Shown piece by piece: positions 15,148 to 23,815 of a stretch of 64,000 nt of DNA; position 1 is the stretch's first letter, and each line of letters starts with the position of its first letter. The notes under the pieces were generated by a model that had not been told where the DNA came from, did no database searches, and saw only the letters and a list, made by a program, of their open reading frames with translations. Origin of the DNA: Actinomadura terrae (GTDB lineage Bacteria; Actinomycetota; Actinomycetes; Streptosporangiales; Streptosporangiaceae). The DNA is taken from positions 620,001 through 684,000 of the forward strand of contig NZ_JAICDG010000001.1 of assembly GCF_022751215.1 (NCBI RefSeq). The letters run 5' to 3'. The position numbers and the translations under genes were made by a program.

Positions 15148-15756
15148 ATGAGCGATATCGACGTCACGTTCATGTACGCCGTCCACGACGCGTTCCAGCG
15201 CGATCTCGAACGGCTCGCCGCGATGGCCGAGGGCGGGGACGCCTCCAGCCCGGCGGTCAGGGCCGGGTGGGAGCGGTTCAAGACGTTCCTGCACGTCCAT
15301 CACACGGCGGAGGACACGCATCTGTGGCCCGTCCTGCGGGCGAAGGGGGCGGATCGGGGCGTACTAACCCGGATGGAGGACGAGCACGCCGGTCTCGACA
15401 CGCTGCTCGACGCCGTCGGCGGCGCGGTCGCGGCCGGGTCGGCGGAACAGCTCGCCGATGCGGCGCGGCTGCTGGCCGACGAGCTCGGCGACCACTGCGA
15501 GCACGAGGAGCAGGACGCGCTGCCGCTGGTCAAGGAACTGCTCACGGTGCAGGAGTGGAAGGCGTTCGGCGCCGAGCAGCGCCACCAGATCGGGAGCGCC
15601 GCCATGTTCTTCCCCTGGCTGCTGGACGGCGCGGACCCGGGCATGCGCCGCAAGGTCTTCGGCGCCGTGCCGCCGCCCGTGCGCGTCCTGCACCGGTTCG
15701 TGTGGAGCCCCCGTTACCGCCGCGCGCCGCGCTGGCACGCGCCCGTAAGCGCCTGA
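15148..15756 (+). CDS. Hemerythrin HHE-domain protein
   Basis: 202 residues. Four-helix di-iron domain with ligands in order: H13 region (MYAVHDAFQRDL), HVHHTAEDTHLWP, MEDEHAGLD, and HCEHEEQDALP. The C-terminal 60 residues are an extra helical segment ending in an Arg-rich tail. Such proteins bind oxygen, nitric oxide or peroxide. It is divergent from the ECF41 sigma factor and followed after 14 bases by an MFS exporter, so the three probably form one stress regulon. Confidence 0.9.
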   Translation: MSDIDVTFMYAVHDAFQRDLERLAAMAEGGDASSPAVRAGWERFKTFLHVHHTAEDTHLWPVLRAKGADRGVLTRMEDEHAGLDTLLDAVGGAVAAGSAEQLADAARLLADELGDHCEHEEQDALPLVKELLTVQEWKAFGAEQRHQIGSAAMFFPWLLDGADPGMRRKVFGAVPPPVRVLHRFVWSPRYRRAPRWHAPVSA

Positions 15757-15770
15757 TCGGAGAATCACCA

Positions 15771-17234
15771 ATGGCAGAACCGTCCTTCCTCGCGACCGGG
15801 CGCGGCAAGCTCACGCTGACGCTGCTGTGCGCGATCGCGTTCCTCGACTTCATCGACGCCTCGATCGTCAACGTGGCGCTGCCCGCGATTCGCAGCGACC
15901 TGGACTTCAGCGTCCAGGACCTGCAATGGGTGCCCTCGGGGTACCTGCTGACCTACGGCGGGTTCATGCTGCTCGGCGGGCGGCTCGCCGACCTGCTCGG
16001 ACGCCGCAGGATCGTGCTCACCGGGACCGTGGTGTTCTCGCTGTCGTCGGTGTCCGGCGGGTTCGCGCAGGACCCGGGAATGCTGATCGGGTCGCGGCTC
16101 GCGCAGGGCGTCGGCGCCGCGCTGATGCTGCCCGGGACGCTGTCGATCCTCACGACGATGTTCAAGGAGGGCAAGGACCGCAACACGGCGCTCGGCGTGT
16201 GGGGCGGCGTCGCGGGCGGCGCGTCGGCGGCGGGCGTGCTGCTCGGCGGGCTGCTGACCGACGGGCCCGGCTGGCGCTGGGTGATGCTCGTCAACGTGCC
16301 CGTCTGCGTGGTGGTGGTCGCCGGGCTGCTCCTGCTCGTGGAGGGCGACCGGCGGACGGCGCGGCTCGCGAACTTCGACTTCCTCGGCACCGTCCTGGTG
16401 ACGGGCGCGATGCTGCTGCTGGTGTTCACGCTGGTCAAGGCGCCCGATGTCGGGTGGGGCGAGACGCGCACCATCGGCGGGCTCGGTGGGACGGCGGTGA
16501 TGCTGCTGGCGTTCCTGTTCAACGAGCACCGGGGCAGCAACCCGCTGCTGCCGCTGTCGATCTTCCGGATCCGGGGGCTCGGCGCCGCCGACGTCGCGAT
16601 GCTGGTCGCCGTGGCGGGCATCGCGTCGATGTTCTTCTACCTCAGCCTCTACATGGAGAACGTGCTCGAGTACTCGCCGCTGAAGACCGGCTCGGCGTAC
16701 CTGCCGCTGTGCGCGGGGGTGGCGGTCTCCGCCGGGGCGGCGTCGCAGCTGATCCCGAAGATCGGGTCCCGGGCGCTGATCATCGCAGGGATGCTGATCT
16801 CCGGCGCGGGCGTCTACCTGCTGTCGCGCATTCCGGTGGACGGGTCGTACGTCCAGGACCTGCTGCCCGGCCTGCTGATCGCCTCGATCGGACTCGGCCT
16901 GGTGTTCGTGGGGCTCACCACGGCCGCCAACGCCAACGTCCCGCCGGACCGGGCGGGCCTCGCCGCCGCGCTGATCAACGCCTCGCAGCAGATCGGCGGG
17001 GCGATCGGCCTGGCGATCTTCTCCGCGGTCGCCACCGGTCGGACGAACGACCTGCTCGCCGACCACCGCCCGCCCGCGGAGGCGCTGACCGGCGGCTTCT
17101 CCCGGGCGCTGCTGACCAGCAGCATCTTCCTGTTCGCCGCCGCGCTCGTCGGGCTGCGCGCCGCCAACTCGCGCGGCGAGGCGCAGGACGCCCCGGTCAC
17201 CGCCGCCGTGCCCGAGGCGGTCCCCAGCAAGTGA
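15771..17234 (+). CDS. MFS transporter, DHA2 (14-helix drug exporter) type
   Basis: 487 residues, ATG at 15771. Fourteen predicted helices. Motifs: LDFIDASIVNVALPAI in helix 1 (DHA2 motif D1), GGRLADLLGRRRIV between helices 2 and 3 (motif A), RLAQGVGAAL (motif B) and SAAGVLLGGLLTDGPGWRW (motif C, typical of antiporters). It exports drugs or metabolites by proton exchange in the cytoplasmic membrane. 14 bases downstream of the hemerythrin gene, so likely in its operon. Substrate unknown. Confidence 0.9.
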   Translation: MAEPSFLATGRGKLTLTLLCAIAFLDFIDASIVNVALPAIRSDLDFSVQDLQWVPSGYLLTYGGFMLLGGRLADLLGRRRIVLTGTVVFSLSSVSGGFAQDPGMLIGSRLAQGVGAALMLPGTLSILTTMFKEGKDRNTALGVWGGVAGGASAAGVLLGGLLTDGPGWRWVMLVNVPVCVVVVAGLLLLVEGDRRTARLANFDFLGTVLVTGAMLLLVFTLVKAPDVGWGETRTIGGLGGTAVMLLAFLFNEHRGSNPLLPLSIFRIRGLGAADVAMLVAVAGIASMFFYLSLYMENVLEYSPLKTGSAYLPLCAGVAVSAGAASQLIPKIGSRALIIAGMLISGAGVYLLSRIPVDGSYVQDLLPGLLIASIGLGLVFVGLTTAANANVPPDRAGLAAALINASQQIGGAIGLAIFSAVATGRTNDLLADHRPPAEALTGGFSRALLTSSIFLFAAALVGLRAANSRGEAQDAPVTAAVPEAVPSK

Positions 17235-17258
17235 GCGGACGCGGGGCGCCCCCGGCGA

Positions 17259-18152
17259 TCACTGGATGATGACGTGGTCGGTGGGGGCGTCCTCGTCCTT
17301 CGTCCAGCCGTCGTGGCCCGCGTCCGACTTCCAGTGCTTGCCCCCGTACCGGACCTCGGCGAGGCCGTAGATCTGCGCGTGCGTCACGCTCCAAGCGGCG
17401 ACGGCCCAGCCCGCGCGGGCGTTGGTCACGCGGACCGCGTCCCACGCGGGGGCCGTGCCCTTCGGGGCGTCCACCTGGAGGCGTCCGCCGAACGCGCGGC
17501 GCATCTCGCGGATCGCCTCCGCCCGGCGCGGCGAGGTCTTCTTGTCGGGCGGGTACCAGCAGCGCGCCGAGCCGGGCTCGCGGCCGGTGAACACGCGGGC
17601 GAGCAGCTTGCCGTCGGGCTCGTGCTGCGCGTAGGCGCGGCCGTCGGCGCTGCGCTGCACCCGCTGCGCGGAGTCGTGCAGGTCGCGGTCGAGGTAGTCC
17701 TTGACCTTCACGAGGGCGTCGAAGAACTTGCTCGTCGCCTGGACGGGGTCGCGGAGCTGCGCCGGCTTGCCCCAGCCCTGGGACGGGCGCTGCTGGAACA
17801 TGCCGACCGAATCACGGTCTCCGCCCGGCAGGTTGCGGATATGCGACTCCTGGATCGCGGTCGCGTAGGCGATCACCGTGGCGCGCTCGGGGAGCTGCTT
17901 GCGGAAGGCCACGGCGGCGATCGTGGCGGCGTTGGCGGCCTGGTCGAGGTCCAGCGGCATCTTGCCCGCGGCGGCGCGCACCTCGCAGCCGGATCCGTGC
18001 AGGTAGGGCCGGGCGCGCTGGAAAACCGCGTAGCCGCCGACGACCACGGCGACCACGGCGATCGCGGAGATCACCGTCCACCGCCACGGGGGGCCGCCCC
18101 CGCGGGTCCGCCCCTCCGTGGGACGCGCCTTCAACCTCGCCCAAACTGCCAC
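17259..18152 (-). CDS. Membrane-anchored muramidase/transglycosylase-like protein
   Basis: About 297 residues. GTG 18152 is chosen; a TTG at 18191 is also in frame but lies closer to the divergent dapD start. A basic N-terminus is followed by one transmembrane helix (WTVISAIAVVAVVVGGYAVF), then an extracytoplasmic domain with AYATAIQESHIRNL and DSVGMFQQRPSQGWG, which resemble the catalytic-Glu region of lytic transglycosylase-like folds. Orthologues are often misnamed heavy-metal transporter. It probably acts on peptidoglycan outside the membrane, with the Glu in IQESH as the candidate catalytic residue. Confidence 0.7.
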   Translation of the reverse strand: MAVWARLKARPTEGRTRGGGPPWRWTVISAIAVVAVVVGGYAVFQRARPYLHGSGCEVRAAAGKMPLDLDQAANAATIAAVAFRKQLPERATVIAYATAIQESHIRNLPGGDRDSVGMFQQRPSQGWGKPAQLRDPVQATSKFFDALVKVKDYLDRDLHDSAQRVQRSADGRAYAQHEPDGKLLARVFTGREPGSARCWYPPDKKTSPRRAEAIREMRRAFGGRLQVDAPKGTAPAWDAVRVTNARAGWAVAAWSVTHAQIYGLAEVRYGGKHWKSDAGHDGWTKDEDAPTDHVIIQ

Positions 18153-18196
18153 GCGACGACGGTACCGGGAGATGGGCGGCAGTAAGCTCAAGGGCC

Positions 18197-19033
18197 ATGA
18201 CCGAAACGTTCACCAGCCCGATCTCCGGCGTCATCGACGAGCTGTGGGAGCGGCGCGCCGACCTCTCGCCGGACGACGCCGACGCGCGCGCGGCCATCGT
18301 GGCCGCCGTCGACCAGATCGACCTCGGCGAGGCCCGCGTCGCCGTCGTCGACCCCGCGTCCGACGAGGTGATCGTCGACGAGCGGGCCAAGCGCGCGATC
18401 CTACTGAGCTTCAAAGTCCTCGGGATGGTGCGCTCCCAGGTCGGCGACTTCCGCTACCACGACCGCATCCCGCTCAAGAGCCGGCTGGACGGCGTCCGCG
18501 TCGTCCCGGGCGCGATCGCCCGCTGGGGCTCCTACCTGGCGCCCGGCGTGGTGCTGATGCCCTCGTTCACCAACATCGGCGCCTACGTCGACTCGGGCAC
18601 GATGGTCGACACGTGGGCGACCGTCGGGTCGTGCGCGCAGATCGGCAGGAACGTGCACCTGTCCGGCGGCGTCGGCATCGGCGGCGTGCTGGAGCCGCCG
18701 AACGCCAAGCCCGTGATCATCGAGGACGAGGCGATGATCGGCAGCCGCTCGATGATCGTCGAGGGGGCCCGGGTCGGGCGCGGCGCGATGGTCGGCTCCG
18801 GCACGAACCTGTCGGCGTCCATGCCGGTCATCGACGTGGAGACGGGCGAGGAGATCAGCCGCGGCCGCATCCCCGACTGGTGCGTCGCGGTCGGCGGCAC
18901 CCGCACCAAGGAGTTCGCGGGCGGGACGTTCGGGCTGCCCGCCGTCCTGATCCTCAAGCGGCTCGAAGAGGGCCAGCGGCACGACAAGTCGGCGCTGAAC
19001 CAGATCCTGCGCGACCACGGAGTGAACGCCTGA
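18197..19033 (+). CDS. dapD: Tetrahydrodipicolinate N-succinyltransferase
   Basis: 278 residues. Acyltransferase left-handed beta-helix with hexapeptide repeats across about residues 95-215 (GSYLAPGVVLMPSFTNIGAY, GTMVDTWATVGSCAQIG, NVHLSGGVGIGGVLEP) and a C-terminal segment RTKEFAGGTFGLPAVL. It transfers succinyl from succinyl-CoA to tetrahydrodipicolinate in lysine and diaminopimelate synthesis. Length matches the proteobacterial-type enzyme. The pathway partner dapE lies convergently next door, eight bases apart, which is unusual since the two are not in one operon. Confidence 0.92.
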   Translation: MTETFTSPISGVIDELWERRADLSPDDADARAAIVAAVDQIDLGEARVAVVDPASDEVIVDERAKRAILLSFKVLGMVRSQVGDFRYHDRIPLKSRLDGVRVVPGAIARWGSYLAPGVVLMPSFTNIGAYVDSGTMVDTWATVGSCAQIGRNVHLSGGVGIGGVLEPPNAKPVIIEDEAMIGSRSMIVEGARVGRGAMVGSGTNLSASMPVIDVETGEEISRGRIPDWCVAVGGTRTKEFAGGTFGLPAVLILKRLEEGQRHDKSALNQILRDHGVNA

Positions 19034-19041
19034 CGTTTGCC

Positions 19042-20100
19042 TCAGGCGGTCAGCCAGGCGCGCATACGGGTCTCGCAGTCGGTGATCAGGGGGAGCTCCA
19101 CGTATTCGTCCTTGGTGTGGGCGAGGGTGGGCTCTCCCGGCCCGAAGTTGACCGCCGGGACGCCGAGCTCGGAGAAGCGCGCCACGTCCGTCCAGCCGAG
19201 CTTGGCGCGGACCTCCGCGCCGGTCGCCGCGACGAACGCCTCCGCCGCCGGGTGCGTCAGCCCCGGCCGCGCCGCCGCCGCGCCGTCGATGATCCGCACG
19301 TCGAAGCCGGTGAACAGCGCGCGCGTGGCCTCCTCGGCCTCCGCGAACGACTTGTCGGGCGCGAACCGGTAGTTGACGGTGACGACGCACTCGTCCGGGA
19401 TGACGTTCCCGGCGACGCCGCCGCGCACGAACACCGCGTTCATGGCCTCGCGGTACTCCAGCCCGTCCACCACCGGACGGGACGGCTCGTACGCGCGCAG
19501 CACGTCCAGGATGCCGCCGGCGGTGTGGATCGCGTTCGAGCCCATCCAGGGGCGTGCGCTGTGCGCCCGCTCGCCCCGCGCGGTGACCTCGGCCCGCAGC
19601 GTCCCCTGGCAGCCGCCCTCGATCAGCCCGCCGGTCGGCTCCATCAGCACCGCGAAGTCGCCGTGCAGCAGTTCGGGACGCGTCGCTGAGAGTCGCGTGA
19701 GCCCGTTGCGCTCGGCCTCGATCTCCTCGCACTCGTAGAAGACGTAGGTGATGTCGCGGGTCGGCGCGGTGAGCGCGGCGGCCAGCTTCAGCGCGACCGC
19801 GACGCCGCTCTTCATGTCGCTGGTCCCGCAGCCGTAGAGCCGGTCGCCCTCCACGCGAGAGGGCAGGTTCCCGTTCAGCGGGACGGTGTCCAGGTGACCT
19901 GCGAGAACGACCCGCTCGCCATGCCCGAGTCCCGTGCGTGCCACAACATTGTTACCGTCGCGCGTCACCGTGAGGTGGGGGAGCGCGCGCAGCGCGTCCT
20001 CGACGGCGTCGGCGAGCGCCTTCTCCGCGCCGCTCACCGATTCGATGTCGACGATCGCCGCCGTCAGGTCCGCCACGTCCGAGTACAAATCGAGGCCCAT
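19042..20100 (-). CDS. dapE: Succinyl-diaminopimelate desuccinylase
   Basis: 352 residues. M20 metallopeptidase with the first metal ligand in VVLAGHLDTVP, GTSDMKSG (bridging Asp), YECEEIEAERNG (catalytic and metal Glu), an internal dimerisation domain at about 165-280, and a final metal His in TLAHTKDEYVEL. It removes succinate from N-succinyl-LL-diaminopimelate, two steps after DapD in meso-diaminopimelate synthesis for cell wall and lysine. Divergent from the phosphopantetheinyl transferase with a 23-bp gap. Confidence 0.93.
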   Translation of the reverse strand: MGLDLYSDVADLTAAIVDIESVSGAEKALADAVEDALRALPHLTVTRDGNNVVARTGLGHGERVVLAGHLDTVPLNGNLPSRVEGDRLYGCGTSDMKSGVAVALKLAAALTAPTRDITYVFYECEEIEAERNGLTRLSATRPELLHGDFAVLMEPTGGLIEGGCQGTLRAEVTARGERAHSARPWMGSNAIHTAGGILDVLRAYEPSRPVVDGLEYREAMNAVFVRGGVAGNVIPDECVVTVNYRFAPDKSFAEAEEATRALFTGFDVRIIDGAAAARPGLTHPAAEAFVAATGAEVRAKLGWTDVARFSELGVPAVNFGPGEPTLAHTKDEYVELPLITDCETRMRAWLTA

Positions 20101-20123
20101 GCCAAAGTCCTATCATCGCCGTC

Positions 20124-20807
20124 GTGGACATGCTCGAATGCGCCGTGCACTGGGCGGCGCCCACCGACGAGCCGGTGATGCGCGACCTGCTGGACGCGGG
20201 GGAGCGCGAGCGGTACGACCGGTTCCGCCGTCCGGCCGACCGGGCCCGCTTCGTCACCGGGCGGTTCCTGGCGCGCACCGTCCTCGCCGAGGTCACCGGG
20301 CTCGCGGTGGGCGAGATCACCTTCAGCACCGACTGCCCGCACTGCGGCGCGTCCCACGGCAAGCCCCGTCTGCCCGGCCACGGCGTGGACTTCTCGCTGT
20401 CGCACTCCGGCGACCGCGTCGTCCTCGCGATCACCGAGGGCTCCGGCATCGGCGTGGACGTGGAGCAGGAGAGCGACCGCGACGTCGAGCGGCTCGCGGA
20501 GATGGTCCTGGCCGCCGCCGAGCGTGAGGCCCTCGCGGCGCTGCCGCCGGAACGGCGCCGGAGCGCCTTCCACGCCTACTGGAGCCGCAAGGAGGCGATC
20601 CTGAAGGCCACCGGCCACGGGCTCGCCGCCTCGATGAGCGCGATCCACCTCTCGCCCCCGGACGCCCCCGCCGAGGTCGTGGCCTGGGACGGCGACGCCG
20701 CAGTGTCGCCCGTGCGGCTCGCGGACCTGTCCGCCGGGCCCGGCTACGCGGCGTCGCTGGCCGCGCTGACCGGCCGCCCGCTCAAGATCACTGAAGTCGG
20801 GCTCTGA
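20124..20807 (+). CDS. Sfp-type 4'-phosphopantetheinyl transferase
   Basis: 227 residues. GTG 20124 and ATG 20130 are both plausible. Key motifs: FVTGRFLARTVLA, HGVDFSLSHSGDRVVLAI, GIGVDVEQES (Mg-binding Asp and Glu) and FHAYWSRKEAILKATGHGL. It transfers phosphopantetheine from CoA to a carrier-protein serine, activating polyketide, peptide or fatty-acid synthases. No carrier protein or synthase is encoded in this window, so it is a stand-alone, probably general activator. The 3' end is one base from the convergent TetR gene. Confidence 0.9.
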   Translation: MDMLECAVHWAAPTDEPVMRDLLDAGERERYDRFRRPADRARFVTGRFLARTVLAEVTGLAVGEITFSTDCPHCGASHGKPRLPGHGVDFSLSHSGDRVVLAITEGSGIGVDVEQESDRDVERLAEMVLAAAEREALAALPPERRRSAFHAYWSRKEAILKATGHGLAASMSAIHLSPPDAPAEVVAWDGDAAVSPVRLADLSAGPGYAASLAALTGRPLKITEVGL

Positions 20808-20808
20808 A

Positions 20809-21414
20809 TCAGGCGCGCATGCCCTTGAGGATCACTTCGACGTAGATGTGGTGCTCGCCCGGCCCGGAGCGCGCGGTGGCCATGGCCAGACCGCACATCA
20901 GCGACTGGAACTGCGTGAACCCGACGTCCGCGCGTAGCGCGCCCGCCGCGTGCGCGCGGTCGATCAGTTCGCTGACGTTGGCGCGCAGCTCGTGGTGCAC
21001 GTTGTCGGGCGAGTCCAGGACGTTGACCATGTCGCCGTACACCCTGCGCAGCCCCCGGTTGCGGACCATCACCTCGGAGCTGCTCCGGACGAACGCCGCG
21101 AGCGCCTCCCAGGGGTCCTCCAGCAGGAGCGCCTTGGCGGCGTTGACCGCGCCGTCCTCCATCCACTGGTAGGTCAGCTCGTCGATCAGCGCCTTCTTGG
21201 TCGGGAAGTGCCGGTAGATCGTGCCGATGCCGACACCGGCGCGGCGGGCGATGTCCTCCATCTGGGCGGCGTCGCCGTGCTCCTCGAAGACCGCGCGCGC
21301 GGCGTCCAGGACGCGGCGCCGGTTGCGGCGGGCGTCGGCGCGCATCGGGCGCCCGTCGGCGGGCCGCCCGTCAGGGGGGCGCTCGGCGGCGGGGCGCTCG
21401 TCGGTCGTGGACAT
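20809..21414 (-). CDS. TetR family transcriptional regulator
   Basis: 201 residues. ATG 21414 gives a 23-residue Pro/Arg-rich leader; ATG 21345 (MRADARRNRRR) is an alternative start. Helix-turn-helix at about 30-75 (MEDIARRAGVGIGTIYRHFPTKKALI). The C-terminal ligand domain ends HIYVEVILKGMRA. Divergent from an MFS exporter with two palindromes in between, the standard layout of a repressor of drug efflux. Confidence 0.92.
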   Translation of the reverse strand: MSTTDERPAAERPPDGRPADGRPMRADARRNRRRVLDAARAVFEEHGDAAQMEDIARRAGVGIGTIYRHFPTKKALIDELTYQWMEDGAVNAAKALLLEDPWEALAAFVRSSSEVMVRNRGLRRVYGDMVNVLDSPDNVHHELRANVSELIDRAHAAGALRADVGFTQFQSLMCGLAMATARSGPGEHHIYVEVILKGMRA

Positions 21415-21442
21415 CGCTCCCAGTCAACCACGAATTGACAAC

Positions 21443-21492
21443 CGGAATCGCGATTCCGTATCGTCCCCGGGCACAAGCGGAATCGGAATTCC
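21443..21492. promoter_or_regulatory. Twin TetR operators between regulator and exporter
   Basis: CGGAATCGCGATTCCG at 21443-21458 is a perfect 16-base palindrome. A second site at 21479-21492 has the arms GGAAT and ATTCC around CGGA. The centres are 35 bases apart, and the sites cover the 103-bp divergent gap, so one repressor could shut both promoters. Confidence 0.75.
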
Positions 21493-21517
21493 CCTTCGAC
21501 TTAGGAGCTGACCGCCC

Positions 21518-22966
21518 ATGCCGGGACGGCACCGGGGGCTCGCCCTCGCCCTGCTCGTCACCGTCCAGTTCGTCCTCGTGCTGGACGCCTCGATCGTCAA
21601 CGTGGCCCTGCCGTCCATCGGCCGCGAGCTGCGCTTCGACCAGGCCGACCTGTCCTGGATCGGGAACGCCTACACGCTCACGTTCGGCGGGTTCCTACTG
21701 TTCGGCGGGCGGGTCGCCGACCTCGCCGGACGCCGCCGGATGTTCGTCGCCGGGCTCGCCCTGTTCACGCTCGCCTCGCTCGGCGGCGGCCTCGCGCAGA
21801 GCGGCGGATGGCTCGTCGGCGCGCGCGCCGTTCAGGGGCTCGGCGCCGCGCTCGTCGCCCCCGCCGCGCTGTCGCTGATCATGACGCTGTACGCGCCGGG
21901 CCCCGAGCGCAACCGCGCGCTCGGGCTGTTCGGCGCCGTCGCGGGCGCGGGCGGAGCCGCCGGGGCGATCCTCGGCGGGCTGCTCACCGACTGGCTCGGC
22001 TGGGAGGCGGTGCTGTTCGTCAACGTCCCGATCGGCGCCGCCGCGATCGCGCTCGCGCCGGTCCTGCTGCCCGAGGCGCGCGACACCGCCGTCCGCGGCT
22101 TCGACCTGCTCGGCGCCGCGACCGTCACCGGCGGCCTCGCGCTGCTCGTCTACACGCTGGTGGACGCGGGCGACGCGGGCTGGAACTCCGCCCAGACCTA
22201 CGGCCTCGGCGGGGCGGCGCTGCTGCTGCTCGCCGCGTTCGTGCTGGTGGAGGCCCGCGTCCGGAACCCGCTGGTGCCGCTGTCGGTCTTCCGGAGCCGC
22301 GAGCTGAGCGGCGGCAACCTCGCGGCCGTCCTGATGACGATGGCGGTCTTCCCGATGTTCTACGTGATGACCCTCTACCTCCAGCAGGTCATGGAGTACG
22401 GGCCGGTCAGGGCGGGGCTCGGGCAGCTCCCGGTCGCGATCGCGATGGCGCTCGGCGCGGGCGCCGGGTCCGGGCTCGTCACGCGGTTCGGCCCGCGCCC
22501 CGCGCTGGCCGCCGGGCTGGCGGTCGCGGCGGCGGGCCTCGCGTGGTTCTCGCGGGTGTCGGCGCCCGGCGACTACTGGCAGGACGTCCTCGGCCCGTCC
22601 CTGGTGATGGGGATCGGCGGCGGGACGGCGTTCGTCGCCGTCACGATCGCGGCCACCGCCGGGGCCGCCGCGGACGAGTCGGGCCTCGCGTCCGGGCTGA
22701 TCAACACCACCCAGCAGGTCGGCGGCGCGCTCGGCCTCGCGATCACGGTCGCGGTGTCCACCGCCGCCACCGAGGACGTGTTCGCCGCCGGGGAGCGGGT
22801 GCGGGCCGTTGCGCTCAACGAGGGCTTCCAGGACGGCATGCTCACCAGCGCCGCGCTCGCCCTGGTCGCGGTGCTCGTCGCGCTGGTGCTGCTGCCCGGC
22901 CGCCGGGCCGCCGCCACGGAGCCGGGCCCGGACGTGCCGGAGCCGGACACGGCCGGGCTGAAGTAA
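21518..22966 (+). CDS. MFS transporter, DHA2 type, TetR-controlled
   Basis: 482 residues, ATG at 21518 with AGGAG upstream (about 21503-21507). Fourteen helices with VLDASIVNVALPSI in helix 1, GGRVADLAGRRRM (motif A), RAVQGLGAALVAP (motif B) and GGLLTDWLGW (motif C region). Related to the exporter at 15771 but a separate gene. Likely proton-driven efflux of a lipophilic compound that is sensed by the divergent TetR repressor. Confidence 0.92.
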   Translation: MPGRHRGLALALLVTVQFVLVLDASIVNVALPSIGRELRFDQADLSWIGNAYTLTFGGFLLFGGRVADLAGRRRMFVAGLALFTLASLGGGLAQSGGWLVGARAVQGLGAALVAPAALSLIMTLYAPGPERNRALGLFGAVAGAGGAAGAILGGLLTDWLGWEAVLFVNVPIGAAAIALAPVLLPEARDTAVRGFDLLGAATVTGGLALLVYTLVDAGDAGWNSAQTYGLGGAALLLLAAFVLVEARVRNPLVPLSVFRSRELSGGNLAAVLMTMAVFPMFYVMTLYLQQVMEYGPVRAGLGQLPVAIAMALGAGAGSGLVTRFGPRPALAAGLAVAAAGLAWFSRVSAPGDYWQDVLGPSLVMGIGGGTAFVAVTIAATAGAAADESGLASGLINTTQQVGGALGLAITVAVSTAATEDVFAAGERVRAVALNEGFQDGMLTSAALALVAVLVALVLLPGRRAAATEPGPDVPEPDTAGLK

Positions 22967-23008
22967 TTCGGCAGGTGAGGGTTCTGGTACTTGGCTACCG
23001 TTGGGCCC

Positions 23009-23815
23009 ATGACATCCGAAGTGAACCCTCCCGCGCGCCGGCAGGGGCCGGCGATGCTGCGCGGCCGGGCCGTCCCGCAGACGACCACCGACCAGCGGCT
23101 GCTCGACGACCGCGGCAAGTCCGACTGGCTGCACGCCGACCCCTGGCGGGTGCTGCGGATCCAGGCGGAGTTCGTCGAGGGGTTCGGCCTGCTCGCCGAG
23201 CTGCCGAAGGCCGTCAGCGTGTTCGGCAGCGCCCGCACCAAGCCCGGTACGCCCGAGTACGAGCAGGCCGTCGAGATCGGCGCCAGGCTGCACGAGGCGG
23301 GCTACGCCGTGATCACCGGCGGCGGGCCGGGGATCATGGAGGCCGCCAACAAGGGCTGCGACGAGAACGGCGGGGTGTCGGTCGGGCTCGGGATCGAGCT
23401 GCCGTTCGAGCAGAAGCTGAACGACCACATCGACATCGGCTTGGAGTTCCGCTACTTCTTCGTCCGCAAGACGATGTTCGTGAAGTACAGCCAGGCGTTC
23501 GTGGTGCTCCCGGGCGGGTTCGGGACGCTCGACGAGCTGTTCGAGGCGATCACGCTCGTCCAGACCAAGAAGATCACCCGGTTCCCGATCGTGCTCGTCG
23601 GCACCGAGTTCTGGGGCGGCCTGCTCGAGTGGGTCAAGCAGACCATGCTGTCCTCGGCGAAGATCTCCCCCGAGGACATGGACCTGATCCACCTCACCGA
23701 CGACCCCGACGAGGTCGTCCAGGTCATCGTCGACGCGCACCTGGAGGCCGAGCGGCGCATCCAGGAGGAGGCCGCGGTGGCCGAGGCGGCCGCGCAGGGC
23801 GTGGACGGCACCTGA
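23009..23815 (+). CDS. LOG-family nucleotide hydrolase-like protein (long form)
   Basis: 268 residues. ATG 23009 (MTSEVNPP) is preferred over TTG 22991. A 70-residue N-terminal extension precedes the TIGR00730/LOG Rossmann domain: VSVFGSARTKPGTPEY, VITGGGPGIMEAANKG, FFVRKTMFVKYSQ and the active-site PGGFGTLDELFEA. LOG enzymes cleave nucleoside 5'-monophosphates, cytokinin ribotides in plants, releasing the base. Overlaps the next LOG gene by one base. Confidence 0.88.
   Translation: MTSEVNPPARRQGPAMLRGRAVPQTTTDQRLLDDRGKSDWLHADPWRVLRIQAEFVEGFGLLAELPKAVSVFGSARTKPGTPEYEQAVEIGARLHEAGYAVITGGGPGIMEAANKGCDENGGVSVGLGIELPFEQKLNDHIDIGLEFRYFFVRKTMFVKYSQAFVVLPGGFGTLDELFEAITLVQTKKITRFPIVLVGTEFWGGLLEWVKQTMLSSAKISPEDMDLIHLTDDPDEVVQVIVDAHLEAERRIQEEAAVAEAAAQGVDGT

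Noticed and set aside
20124..20807. Phosphopantetheinyl transferase as part of a biosynthetic gene cluster
   Set aside because: No carrier protein, synthase or tailoring genes nearby; neighbours are dapE and TetR/MFS.
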